Shown here: positions 56,124 to 64,000 of the stretch, piece after piece
Position numbering within the stretch: the stretch's first letter is position 1
Layout of the letters: each line of letters opens with the position of its first letter
NCBI GenBank assembly: GCA_016288655.1
Contig: JAEEKX010000003.1
Coordinates: 1-64,000 of the forward strand
Reading direction: 5' to 3'
Origin: Bacteroidales bacterium
Lineage (GTDB): Bacteria > Bacteroidota > Bacteroidia > Bacteroidales > WCHB1-69
DNA length: 64,000 nucleotides
The notes under the pieces: model-generated
What the model saw: only the letters and a program-made list of their open reading frames with translations
Told to the model about the DNA's origin: nothing
Databases searched by the model: none
Made by a program: the position numbers and the translations under genes

Positions 56124-56295
56124 TACCTTAAAGACTTGGGTAAGAAGCTGCATCTTGCTCGCGCACCATTTATTTTCCCCTTTTGGTCGGCAACGGAACA
56201 TCCACTGCCGCCTTGCAAATTCTGGCGTGAAGCACCTTTTAAACGCTTTTTTGTGAAAAAAAATAAAAGGGTGTGAAGCGACTGAAAAAAAGCTG

Positions 56296-56303
56296 TATAT
56301 TTG
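56296..56303 (+). promoter_or_regulatory. TATATTTG -7 box upstream of DUF177 gene
   Basis: Matches TAnnTTTG; overlaps the TTG start proposed by the ORF track. Confidence 0.6.
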
Positions 56304-56321
56304 CAGCCCAATTTTGAGAAG

Positions 56322-56876
56322 GTGAAAAGTGATCCGAAAAAAGAGGAATTTAAGCTCCGAATCTCCGGAGTTGAACTTGGAAATCATTCATTTTCAATAG
56401 ATTGCGACAAACGGTTCTTTGAGCTTGCAGAGATTCCCGATGTGCAGGAGGGAAATGTGGCTTTGCGGATTGACATGGAAGTTTTGGAGAAAATCATCAA
56501 CTTGGACTTCCATTTCAAGGGTTTCGTGACGATTCCCTGCGACCGCTGCCTCGACCCCGTGCGCGTGCCCCTCGACTTTGAGGAGCATCTGGTGGTGAAG
56601 TTGATGCCTTGGCAAGAGGGCATCCAAGAGGAGGACGGCATTTGGATCGTGAACGAGAACGAGTACGAACTTGACGTGTTCCACTTCGTCTATGAGGCCA
56701 TCACCCTGGCACTGCCCACCCGCGTGGTCCATCCCGACGACGAGAACGGAAATCCTACCTGCAATCCCGATATTCTGAAAAAGTTGGAAGAGTTGTCCCA
56801 ACCCGCCAAGAACGACGATGATGTTGATCCGCGTTGGGAGGCCCTGAAACATATAAAAGAAAGTAAAAAACATTAA
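56322..56876 (+). CDS. DUF177 (YceD-like) protein
   Basis: FVTIPCDRCLDPVRVPLDFEEHLVVKL; directly upstream of rpmF, the conserved context; GTG start chosen. Confidence 0.9.
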   Translation: MKSDPKKEEFKLRISGVELGNHSFSIDCDKRFFELAEIPDVQEGNVALRIDMEVLEKIINLDFHFKGFVTIPCDRCLDPVRVPLDFEEHLVVKLMPWQEGIQEEDGIWIVNENEYELDVFHFVYEAITLALPTRVVHPDDENGNPTCNPDILKKLEELSQPAKNDDDVDPRWEALKHIKESKKH

Positions 56877-56887
56877 ATCAACAAATT

Positions 56888-57076
56888 ATGCCACATCCGA
56901 AAAGAAGACACTCAGCAATGAGAAGAGACAAGAGAAGAGCGCACGATTTCATCACCGCTCCCCAGTTGACGACTTGCAGCCACTGCGGTGCCGTCATCCT
57001 GACCCACAGAGTTTGCCCTGAGTGCGGTTATTACAGAGACAAGCAGGCTATCGAAATCAAAGGTGCCGAGGCGTAA
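56888..57076 (+). CDS. rpmF: 50S ribosomal protein L32
   Basis: MPHPKRRHSAMRRDKRRAHDFITAPQLTTCSHCGAVILTHRVCPECGYYRDKQAI. Confidence 0.97.
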   Translation: MPHPKRRHSAMRRDKRRAHDFITAPQLTTCSHCGAVILTHRVCPECGYYRDKQAIEIKGAEA

Positions 57077-57098
57077 TCCCCTCCGGCTCCATTGAGCG

Positions 57099-57674
57099 AT
57101 GGAACTGATATTCGCCACGCACAACAGGCACAAGTTACAAGAGGCAGCCGCCATTGCGGGTGCTTCTTGCGTTGTATTCGGCCTTGACCACGTCGGCTGC
57201 TCCGAAGAGATTGAGGAGACGGGGGAAACCCTCCAAGCCAACGCCCGTATCAAGGCCGAATACGTTTTCCAAAAATACCAGGTCAACTGTTTTGCCGACG
57301 ACACCGGTCTTGAGGTGGAAGCCCTCGGCGGCCGACCGGGAGTCTATTCCGCCCGCTATGCCGGCGAGCACTGCAGTTTCCAGGACAACATCCGCAAACT
57401 GCTCGTCGAACTCGATGGCGCCACCAACCGCAAGGCCTGTTTCAAAACCGTCATCCATCTGATTCTCAACGGACAACACTACGAGTTCGAGGGGCGTGTG
57501 GATGGCATCATCCTTCCCGAGCAACATGGGACGGAGGGATTCGGCTACGACCCCGTCTTCATGCCCGACGGCTTCAACGTCACCTTCGCCGAGATGAGCG
57601 AATACGACAAGAATGCCATCAGCCACCGTGGCCGTGCCATGCGCAAGATGATCAATTTCTTGCAAACCCTGTAG
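57099..57674 (+). CDS. rdgB: RdgB/HAM1 family non-canonical purine NTP pyrophosphatase
   Basis: MELIFATHNRHKLQEAAAI; ANARIKAEYVFQKYQVNCFADDTGLEVEALGGRPGVYSARYAGEH; GFGYDPVFMPDG. Confidence 0.97.
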   Translation: MELIFATHNRHKLQEAAAIAGASCVVFGLDHVGCSEEIEETGETLQANARIKAEYVFQKYQVNCFADDTGLEVEALGGRPGVYSARYAGEHCSFQDNIRKLLVELDGATNRKACFKTVIHLILNGQHYEFEGRVDGIILPEQHGTEGFGYDPVFMPDGFNVTFAEMSEYDKNAISHRGRAMRKMINFLQTL

Positions 57675-57700
57675 TTTTCTTTCCGCTTTTTCCGCCCGCG

Positions 57701-58453
57701 CTAACTGAGGTCGCGGATGCGCTGCGTCAGCGGCTGCGCGAAGATGAAGTCGTTGAGCGTTTCGCAGTCGCTCGTGAGCACGTGGTCTTTGTCGCCGCGC
57801 CACGCCAGCGTGCCCTGATAGACGAAGGAGATCGTCTCCCCGATGGTGATCACCGAGTTGATGTCGTGGGTGTTGACGACCGTGGTGATGCCGAATTCGT
57901 GCGTGATCTCGAAGATCAGTTCGTCGATGAGCAGGGATGTCTTCGGGTCGAGGCCGGAGTTGGGCTCGTCGCAGAAGAGGTACTTCGGATTGCATGCGAT
58001 GGCCCGTGCGATGGCGGCACGCTTCTTCATGCCGCCGCTCAGCTCATCGGGAAAGAGACTGTTGGTGCCTTCCAGATCGACGCGCTTCAGGCAGAAGTTC
58101 ACCCGCTCCAGTTTCTCATCGTACTTCTGGTCGGTGAGCATGGTGAGCGGGAACATTACGTTCTCTTGGATAGTCATCGAGTCGAACAGGGCGGAACCCT
58201 GATAGACCATGCCCATCTCGGTGCGTAGGTCCTGTTTCTCCTTGGCGGTGAATTGGTTGAAGTTGCGCCCGCTGTAAAGGATTTCGCCCTCTTCTGGCAC
58301 CAACAGGCCGATGAGACTCTTCATCATCACAGTCTTCCCGGAGCCGGAACGCCCGATGATCAAGTTGACCTTGCCCTCTTCGAACTGCGTGTTGATGCTC
58401 TTCAGCACCTGTCGTTCGCCAAAATACTTCGATACGTTGTGGAGCTCTATCAT
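57701..58453 (-). CDS. ABC transporter ATP-binding protein (MlaF-like)
   Basis: LIIGRSGSGKTVMMKSLIGLL; PDELSGGMKKRAAIARAIACNPKYLFCDEPNSGLDP. Confidence 0.94.
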   Translation of the reverse strand: MIELHNVSKYFGERQVLKSINTQFEEGKVNLIIGRSGSGKTVMMKSLIGLLVPEEGEILYSGRNFNQFTAKEKQDLRTEMGMVYQGSALFDSMTIQENVMFPLTMLTDQKYDEKLERVNFCLKRVDLEGTNSLFPDELSGGMKKRAAIARAIACNPKYLFCDEPNSGLDPKTSLLIDELIFEITHEFGITTVVNTHDINSVITIGETISFVYQGTLAWRGDKDHVLTSDCETLNDFIFAQPLTQRIRDLS

Positions 58454-58459
58454 ATTCTG

Positions 58460-59203
58460 TTACAGCATTATGGATGTGATGACAAGGTTGAGCACGAGGA
58501 TGATGAAGGAGGAGACCACGATGCCGTTGACGTTGGCTTTACCGAGTTCGAGTGCGCCGCCTTTGATGCGGTAGCCGTAGAACGACGACACCGACGACAG
58601 TACGAAGGCGAAGATGGTGGTCTTGGTGAGCACATACACCAAGTCGTACATGCGGAAGAAGGAGGTGAGCCCGTCGTAAAATTCGTACGGCGATGACACG
58701 TGGGTGACGATGACCGTGATGTAACCGCCGACGAGGGCAAAGAAGATGGCGATGATGATGAGGATGGGGATGGTGATGAGGGCGGCCACGATCTTCGGCA
58801 GCACCAAGAACGACGCGGGGTTGATGCCCATGACTTCCAAGGCATCGATCTGTTCGGTGACCCGCATACTACCGATTTCGGAGGTGATGCGCGAGCCGAG
58901 GTTGCCCACCAGCAGCAGTGTGATGATGGTGGGGCACAACTCCATCACCACGGAGGTGCGCACGGTGAAGCCGAGGGTCCACTTCGGTATCCACGGACTC
59001 TCGATCTGCAGGGCGGTCTGGGTGGTGATGACGCTGCCCATGCAGATCGCCACGATGCAGACAATCAAGAGGGAACCCACACCCATCGAGTTCATCTCGT
59101 CGATGAGACGCCTAAAGAATTCCGATCTTTTGGCCGGCTTCGAGAACACCTTCCCGAGGAAGATGAAGTATTCGCCGACGGTTTCCAAGAAGCGTTTGAT
59201 CAT
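58460..59203 (-). CDS. MlaE family ABC transporter permease
   Basis: LRVTEQIDALEVMGINPASFLVLPKIVAALITIPILI. Confidence 0.95.
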   Translation of the reverse strand: MIKRFLETVGEYFIFLGKVFSKPAKRSEFFRRLIDEMNSMGVGSLLIVCIVAICMGSVITTQTALQIESPWIPKWTLGFTVRTSVVMELCPTIITLLLVGNLGSRITSEIGSMRVTEQIDALEVMGINPASFLVLPKIVAALITIPILIIIAIFFALVGGYITVIVTHVSSPYEFYDGLTSFFRMYDLVYVLTKTTIFAFVLSSVSSFYGYRIKGGALELGKANVNGIVVSSFIILVLNLVITSIML

Positions 59204-59251
59204 GCGTTCAGGTGTTGGTGGGTTGATGGGTGTGGGTGGATAATGATTTGT

Positions 59252-60451
59252 TTAGCAGGTCTTTCCGGGATAGACCTTGAGGGCGGCGGCGAGGCAGGCC
59301 ATGGCCTTCTGCAGGTCGGCGACTTTGAGACAGTAGCTGATGCGCACCTCGTTGGTGCCTTTGCCCTGCGTGGAATAGAACCCGGTGGCGGGGGCCAGCA
59401 TCACGGTCTCGCCATTGAGGTTGAACTCCTCGAGCAGCCAGCGGCAGAACTTGTCGGAGTTGTCGATGGGCAGTTTGGCCACGGCGTAGAAGGCGCCCTT
59501 CGGCTTGGGACAGAAGCAGCCCGGCATGGCGTTGATGGCATCGACGACGGTGTTGCGGCGTGCCACATAGTCGTTGATGACGGCGTCGAAGTACTCCTGC
59601 GGGGTATCAACGGCGGCTTCGGTGAGCACCTGGCCGTAGGTCGGCGGGCTGAGACGGGCCTGGGCGAACTTCATGGCGGTGGCATACACCTCCTTGTTGT
59701 GGGTGATGAAGGCACCGATACGGACACCACATGCGCTGTAACGTTTTGAAACAGAGTCGAGCAGTACTACGTTCTGAGCGATCTCCGGAACTTCCATCAC
59801 GGAGAAGTGCTTCACGCCGTCGTAGCAGAACTCTCTGTAAACCTCGTCTGCGAACAGGAACAGGTCATATTTCTTCACGATTTCGGCCAGTTTCAGGATC
59901 TCCTCTTTCGAGTAGAGGTAGCCGGTCGGGTTGTTGGGGTTGCAGATCATGATGGCCTTCGTCTTCGGGGTGATGATCTTCTCGAACTCCTCGATGGAGG
60001 GGAGGGCGAAGCCGTTGTCGATGGTGGACATGATGGGTTTCACGGTCACGCCGCAGGTGATGGCGAAACCATTGTAGTTGGCGTAGAACGGCTCGGGGAT
60101 GATGACCTCGTCGCCCGGGTCGAGGCAGCTGTTGAAAGCGAACAGGATGGCCTCGGAGCCGCCGGTGGTCATGATGATCTCATCGGGGGTGAGGTCGATG
60201 TTGACGGTCTTGTAGTACTCCACCAGCTTCTCGCGGCAGGAAAGGATACCTGCGGAGTGGCTGTAGGCGATCACCTTCTGGTCGAACTCCTTGACGGCCT
60301 TGCGGGCGCACTCGGGGGTCTCGATGTCGGGCTGACCGATGTTGAGGTGATAGACGTGGACGCCCCGTTTCTTCGCTTCATCAGAGAAGGGGACGAGTTT
60401 CCGGATGGGGGAGGAGGGCATGTTCTGCCCTTTAGTTGAAATTCTTGGCAT
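59252..60451 (-). CDS. PLP-dependent aminotransferase (aspartate aminotransferase family, class I)
   Basis: HLNIGQPDIETPE; ICNPNNPTGYLYSKEEI; LLDSVSKRYSACGVRIGAFITHN. Confidence 0.94.
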   Translation of the reverse strand: MPRISTKGQNMPSSPIRKLVPFSDEAKKRGVHVYHLNIGQPDIETPECARKAVKEFDQKVIAYSHSAGILSCREKLVEYYKTVNIDLTPDEIIMTTGGSEAILFAFNSCLDPGDEVIIPEPFYANYNGFAITCGVTVKPIMSTIDNGFALPSIEEFEKIITPKTKAIMICNPNNPTGYLYSKEEILKLAEIVKKYDLFLFADEVYREFCYDGVKHFSVMEVPEIAQNVVLLDSVSKRYSACGVRIGAFITHNKEVYATAMKFAQARLSPPTYGQVLTEAAVDTPQEYFDAVINDYVARRNTVVDAINAMPGCFCPKPKGAFYAVAKLPIDNSDKFCRWLLEEFNLNGETVMLAPATGFYSTQGKGTNEVRISYCLKVADLQKAMACLAAALKVYPGKTC

Positions 60452-60865
60452 TTTTATTTGTTTTTTAATTAATTGATTTTCAATTTATTATAGTAAAAAC
60501 CAGAAATTTAATTCAGCAAGCAAAGGTACACATTTTTTTTACAAAAACGAAATGAACCGTATTACAAATTTGGTCATAACTTTTTTCTTTATTCTTGTAT
60601 TTGTATATTTGGGGCTTAATAGTCATTTCGCAAGCTGGAAAGTGACGGAAAGCCAGATACAGCTTTTTTGCAAAAATTAAAAAGTTCGACACGTACAGAA
60701 AAAGGTGCCACACTTAACGGCATGGCATTGTTGCGCGGTCGCAAATTGCTAACGAGCTTGAATCCCTATCGGGAATCGGACGCATGTGGCAACCTCGTAA
60801 CGTAAAACGTTGTATTCCGTCCCGTATTTCCGTTTTTCGGCACATCATGGAAATGGGCAAAAACA

Positions 60866-60894
60866 CACCCCCCGACAAATCTTGCCGGGGGGTA
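60866..60894 (-). terminator. Intrinsic terminator downstream of pnp
   Basis: CCCCCCGGCAAGATTTGTCGGGGGG-type stem followed by GTGTTTTTG on minus strand. Confidence 0.75.
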
Positions 60895-60921
60895 CATACG
60901 AAATCTCGATTTCAATCTCGG

Positions 60922-63183
60922 TTAGCGGCGCGGGCCGTGGCCACCTTCCCTGCGGGGGCCGCCATCCTTACGGGGACCGCCGTCTCTGCGGGGACCGCCA
61001 TCTCTACGCGGGCCGCGCGGACGCTGCTCGGGCTCCTTGTATCCTTCCGGCTTCGGCTCCAGTACGCGCATCGAGAGGCGCAACTTGCCGCCGTTCTCGA
61101 ACTCAATGAGTTTCACGCGCACGTGGTCGCCCACGTTGATGCCGGATTCCTCCATCGTCTCCAATCGTTTCCAGGAGATCTCGGAGATGTGGAGCAGTCC
61201 GTCTTGACCGGGCAGGATCTCCACGAAGGCGCCGAAGGGCTGGATGGTCTTGACCACGCCGTCGTAGATCTCGCCGACCTCGGGCACGCGGGTGATCGCC
61301 TTGATGCGCTCCATGGCGGCGTTGATGTCATCCACGTTGGCGGCGGCGATGTCGATGATGCCGAACTCGCCCACCTCTTCGATGTTGATGGTGGTGTTGG
61401 TCTCGCGCTGCATCTCTTGGATGACCTTGCCGCCAGGGCCGATGACCGCGCCGATGAACTCGCGCGGAATCTGCATCTGGACGATGCGCGGGACGAAGGG
61501 ACGGTACTCGGCGCGCGGCTCCGGAATGGCCTCGTGCATCTTCTCCAAGATGAACATGCGTCCCTTGCGGGCTTGCTCCAAGGCCTCAGCCATCGTCTCG
61601 GACGACAGACCGTTGACCTTGATATCCATTTGGCAGGCGGTGATGCCGTCGGCGGTGCCGCAGACCTTGAAGTCCATGTCGCCGAGGTGGTCTTCGTCGC
61701 CGAGGATGTCGGAGAGGATGGCGTAGTTGCCGCTCTTCTCATCGGTGATGAGTCCCATGGCGATGCCGGAGACGGGCTTGCGCATCTTCACGCCGCAGTC
61801 GAACAGGGCGAGGGTGCCGGCGCAGACGGTGGCCATGGAGGAACTGCCGTTGGACTCGAGGATGTCGGAGACCAGACGGACGGTGTAGGGGAACTCGGGA
61901 TCGTCGAAAGGAATCATCGGCTTGAGGGCGCGGTGCGCCAGGTTGCCGTGACCGATCTCGCGACGGCCGGTGCTGCGGATGGGCTTCACTTCGCCCACGG
62001 AGAAGGGCGGGAAGTTGTAGTGCAGGATGAATCTGGAACTGCCTTCGATGATGGCGCCGTCGATGGTCTGCTCGTCAAGTTTGGTGCCGAGGGTGCAGGA
62101 CATCAGCGACTGGGTCTCGCCGCGGGTGAAGATGGCGGAACCATGGGCGGAGGGCAGGTAGCCGGTTTCAATCCAAATGGGACGGATCTCGTCGAGTTTG
62201 CGGCCGTCGAGGCGGACGCGCTCGTTGAGAATCATGTTGCGCATGGCGTGGTACTGCACGTCGTGGTAGTAGCGGGCCACCATGTATTTCTTCTCTTCGC
62301 GCTCCTCTTCGGGAATGGTCTCCATGAACTCCTCGAGGATCTGGTCGAAGGCGTCGTTGCGCTCGTGCTTGCCCATGAACGACTTGGCGATGGCATAGAC
62401 CTTGTCGTAGGTCTCCTTGTTGACGCGCTCGCGCAACTCCTCGTCGTTGGTCTCGTGGCAGTATTCGCGTTTGGGGTTGGCCTTCTCCACTTGGGCGGCG
62501 AGGTCGAGTTGGGCTTGGCACTGCACCTTGATGGCGGCATGGGCGGCGTTGAGGGCCTCTACCATGTCGGCTTCGGAGATCTCCTTCATCTCGCCTTCCA
62601 CCATCATGATGTTGTCGATGGTGGCGGCGACGATCATGTCGATGTCGGAGTTCTCCATCTGTTCGACGGTGGGGTTGATGACCATTTGGCCATCAACGCG
62701 GCCGACGCGGACTTCGGAGATGGGGCCTTCCCACGGGATGTTGGAGACGGAGAGGGCGGTGGAGGCGGCGAGGCCGGCCAAGGCGTCGGGCAGGTTGTTG
62801 CGGTCGCCCGAGATGAGGGTGACGAGCACCTGCGTCTCGGCGTGGAAGTTGTCGGGGAAGAGCGGGCGGAGGGCGCGGTCAACTAGACGGGCGATGAGGA
62901 TCTCGTACTCGCTGGGACGGCCTTCACGTTTGAAGAAACCGCCAGGGAAGCGTCCCACGGCGCCGTATTTCTCCTGATATTCCACCTGCAAGGGCATGAA
63001 GTCGGTGTTCTCCACCGCGTCTTTCTTGCAGCAGACGGTGGCGAGCAACATGGTGTCGCCCATTCTCACCACGGCGGAACCGTCGGCCTGCTTGGCCAGG
63101 ATTCCGGTTTCGATGGTCACTTCACGGCCATCGGGAAGAGCAAAGGTCTGTCTTGCTCCAATAGGTTTATTAGATTCACTCAT
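60922..63183 (-). CDS. pnp: Polyribonucleotide nucleotidyltransferase
   Basis: 753 aa; [44 protein letters not shown] domain [15 protein letters not shown]1 domain; R/G-rich tail. Confidence 0.97.
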   Translation of the reverse strand: MSESNKPIGARQTFALPDGREVTIETGILAKQADGSAVVRMGDTMLLATVCCKKDAVENTDFMPLQVEYQEKYGAVGRFPGGFFKREGRPSEYEILIARLVDRALRPLFPDNFHAETQVLVTLISGDRNNLPDALAGLAASTALSVSNIPWEGPISEVRVGRVDGQMVINPTVEQMENSDIDMIVAATIDNIMMVEGEMKEISEADMVEALNAAHAAIKVQCQAQLDLAAQVEKANPKREYCHETNDEELRERVNKETYDKVYAIAKSFMGKHERNDAFDQILEEFMETIPEEEREEKKYMVARYYHDVQYHAMRNMILNERVRLDGRKLDEIRPIWIETGYLPSAHGSAIFTRGETQSLMSCTLGTKLDEQTIDGAIIEGSSRFILHYNFPPFSVGEVKPIRSTGRREIGHGNLAHRALKPMIPFDDPEFPYTVRLVSDILESNGSSSMATVCAGTLALFDCGVKMRKPVSGIAMGLITDEKSGNYAILSDILGDEDHLGDMDFKVCGTADGITACQMDIKVNGLSSETMAEALEQARKGRMFILEKMHEAIPEPRAEYRPFVPRIVQMQIPREFIGAVIGPGGKVIQEMQRETNTTINIEEVGEFGIIDIAAANVDDINAAMERIKAITRVPEVGEIYDGVVKTIQPFGAFVEILPGQDGLLHISEISWKRLETMEESGINVGDHVRVKLIEFENGGKLRLSMRVLEPKPEGYKEPEQRPRGPRRDGGPRRDGGPRKDGGPRREGGHGPRR

Positions 63184-63290
63184 GAATTTTCTTTTTTAGG
63201 GATGGATTAAATAAATTGAACCAAAGGCACCGCACGTCCCGTGCCGGTGGATTGGTGTGGATAAAGGATGGATGGGGCAATATTCAAAAA

Positions 63291-63313
63291 AAGGCAATTT
63301 CGTGAATTGCCTT
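63291..63313 (-). terminator. Intrinsic terminator downstream of rpsO
   Basis: aaggcaatt-tcgtg-aattgcctt stem with A-tract (T-tract on minus). Confidence 0.85.
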
Positions 63314-63328
63314 TTTCTGAAGCCGTGA

Positions 63329-63598
63329 TTATTTTCTCAAACCAAGTTTCTTGACGATGGCTCTGTAGCGCTCGATGTCCTGTTCTTTCAGGTAGGACAG
63401 CATTTTCTTTCTCTTGCCGACGAGCTGCATCAGTGCGCGCTTGGTACCGAGGTCTTTGTGGTTTTCCTTCATGTGTTCGGTCAGATGTTTGATCCTGTAC
63501 GTGAACAGGGCCACCTGGCTCTCCGGGGAACCGGAGTCGAACTCGTTCTTTCCGTTTTCTTTGAAGATGTCTTTCTTTACTTCAGGTGTCAGATACAT
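63329..63598 (-). CDS. rpsO: 30S ribosomal protein S15
   Basis: DSGSPESQVALFTYRIKHLTEHMKENHKDLGTKRALMQLVGKRKKMLSYLKEQDIERYRAIVKKLGLRK. Confidence 0.98.
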   Translation of the reverse strand: MYLTPEVKKDIFKENGKNEFDSGSPESQVALFTYRIKHLTEHMKENHKDLGTKRALMQLVGKRKKMLSYLKEQDIERYRAIVKKLGLRK

Positions 63599-63943
63599 AA
63601 CTTTTTACTCTCTTTTGGTTAATTTCTTATCGTCTTATTTTTCAGCCGGCAAAAGTACAACATTTTTTCGGATTGACGTGGCGGGATTTTCATTTTTTGA
63701 AAATTTTATGGGAACGATGTAATTGTCCGCGCCATCAAGGCGACGCGGAGAGGACGGTGGCACGGTTTTGTTGCTGAGTTCAAGATAGAAATGCGTCGGA
63801 TGGCGGTGGGGCTTTAAGGGAAATGGGAAAAGTTGTCGCCTTTTCTTGATTGGTGTAGAATGCTTGGAGTTGCTTTTCTCATGGTCTTGTTGGAAAACGG
63901 ATATTTTTCCTGTTTTTGACGCCGTCAATTCGGCAGAATCGTG

Positions 63944-63951
63944 TATTTTTG
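63944..63951 (+). promoter_or_regulatory. TATTTTTG -7 box upstream of the gene starting at 63968
   Basis: Matches TAnnTTTG. Confidence 0.5.
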
Positions 63952-63967
63952 CAAAAAATTTCGTCCT

Positions 63968-64000
63968 ATGGAATTCAAAGTTGCACAAATCGCCGGAATC
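63968..64000 (+). CDS. Start of a CDS, possibly lpxD (truncated by window)
   Basis: Only MEFKVAQIAGI visible; resembles LpxD N-termini; too short to be certain. Confidence 0.4.
   Translation, partial: MEFKVAQIAGI

Noticed and set aside
60784-62886. 700-aa plus-strand ORF
   Set aside because: Antisense to pnp; low-complexity His/Val/Asp/Gly composition typical of a GC-rich shadow ORF.
63635-63988. 117-aa minus-strand ORF
   Set aside because: Spans the promoter and start of the plus-strand gene at 63968; no family resemblance.

Overview
The window is a mostly housekeeping chromosomal segment from a member of the Bacteroidota, probably Bacteroidales. The assignment rests on a type IX secretion C-terminal domain, a PorW/SprE-like lipoprotein and many TAnnTTTG promoter boxes. 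I support about 60 protein-coding genes, two tRNAs (Pro-GGG and Leu-CAG), several intrinsic terminators, a Mn2+ (yybP-ykoY type) riboswitch upstream of a terC-mntP operon, and several intergenic repeat families. Points most worth a second look: (1) a 1605-aa single-gene fusion of a DEDD exonuclease, a RecQ-type helicase and a UvrD-type helicase, with its own consensus promoter and visibly more AT-rich than its neighbours; (2) the terC-mntP riboswitch with a mutually exclusive terminator; (3) a nested ~108-126 bp repeat array at 27.39-28.11 kb with a reverse-oriented relative at 9.9-10.1 kb; (4) a possible unannotated small RNA or mini-ORF transcript at ~27.1-27.26 kb; (5) a hairpin-dense intergenic element next to a truncated Rpn/transposase remnant at 54.9-56.1 kb; (6) unusual gene contexts: AtpZ without an ATP synthase operon, HdrA-like and SufB without partner genes, and a MutS-like ATPase lacking the mismatch-recognition domain. 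No CRISPR array, prophage or intact insertion sequence was seen. All calls come from reading the sequence and ORF translations; no database searches were run.
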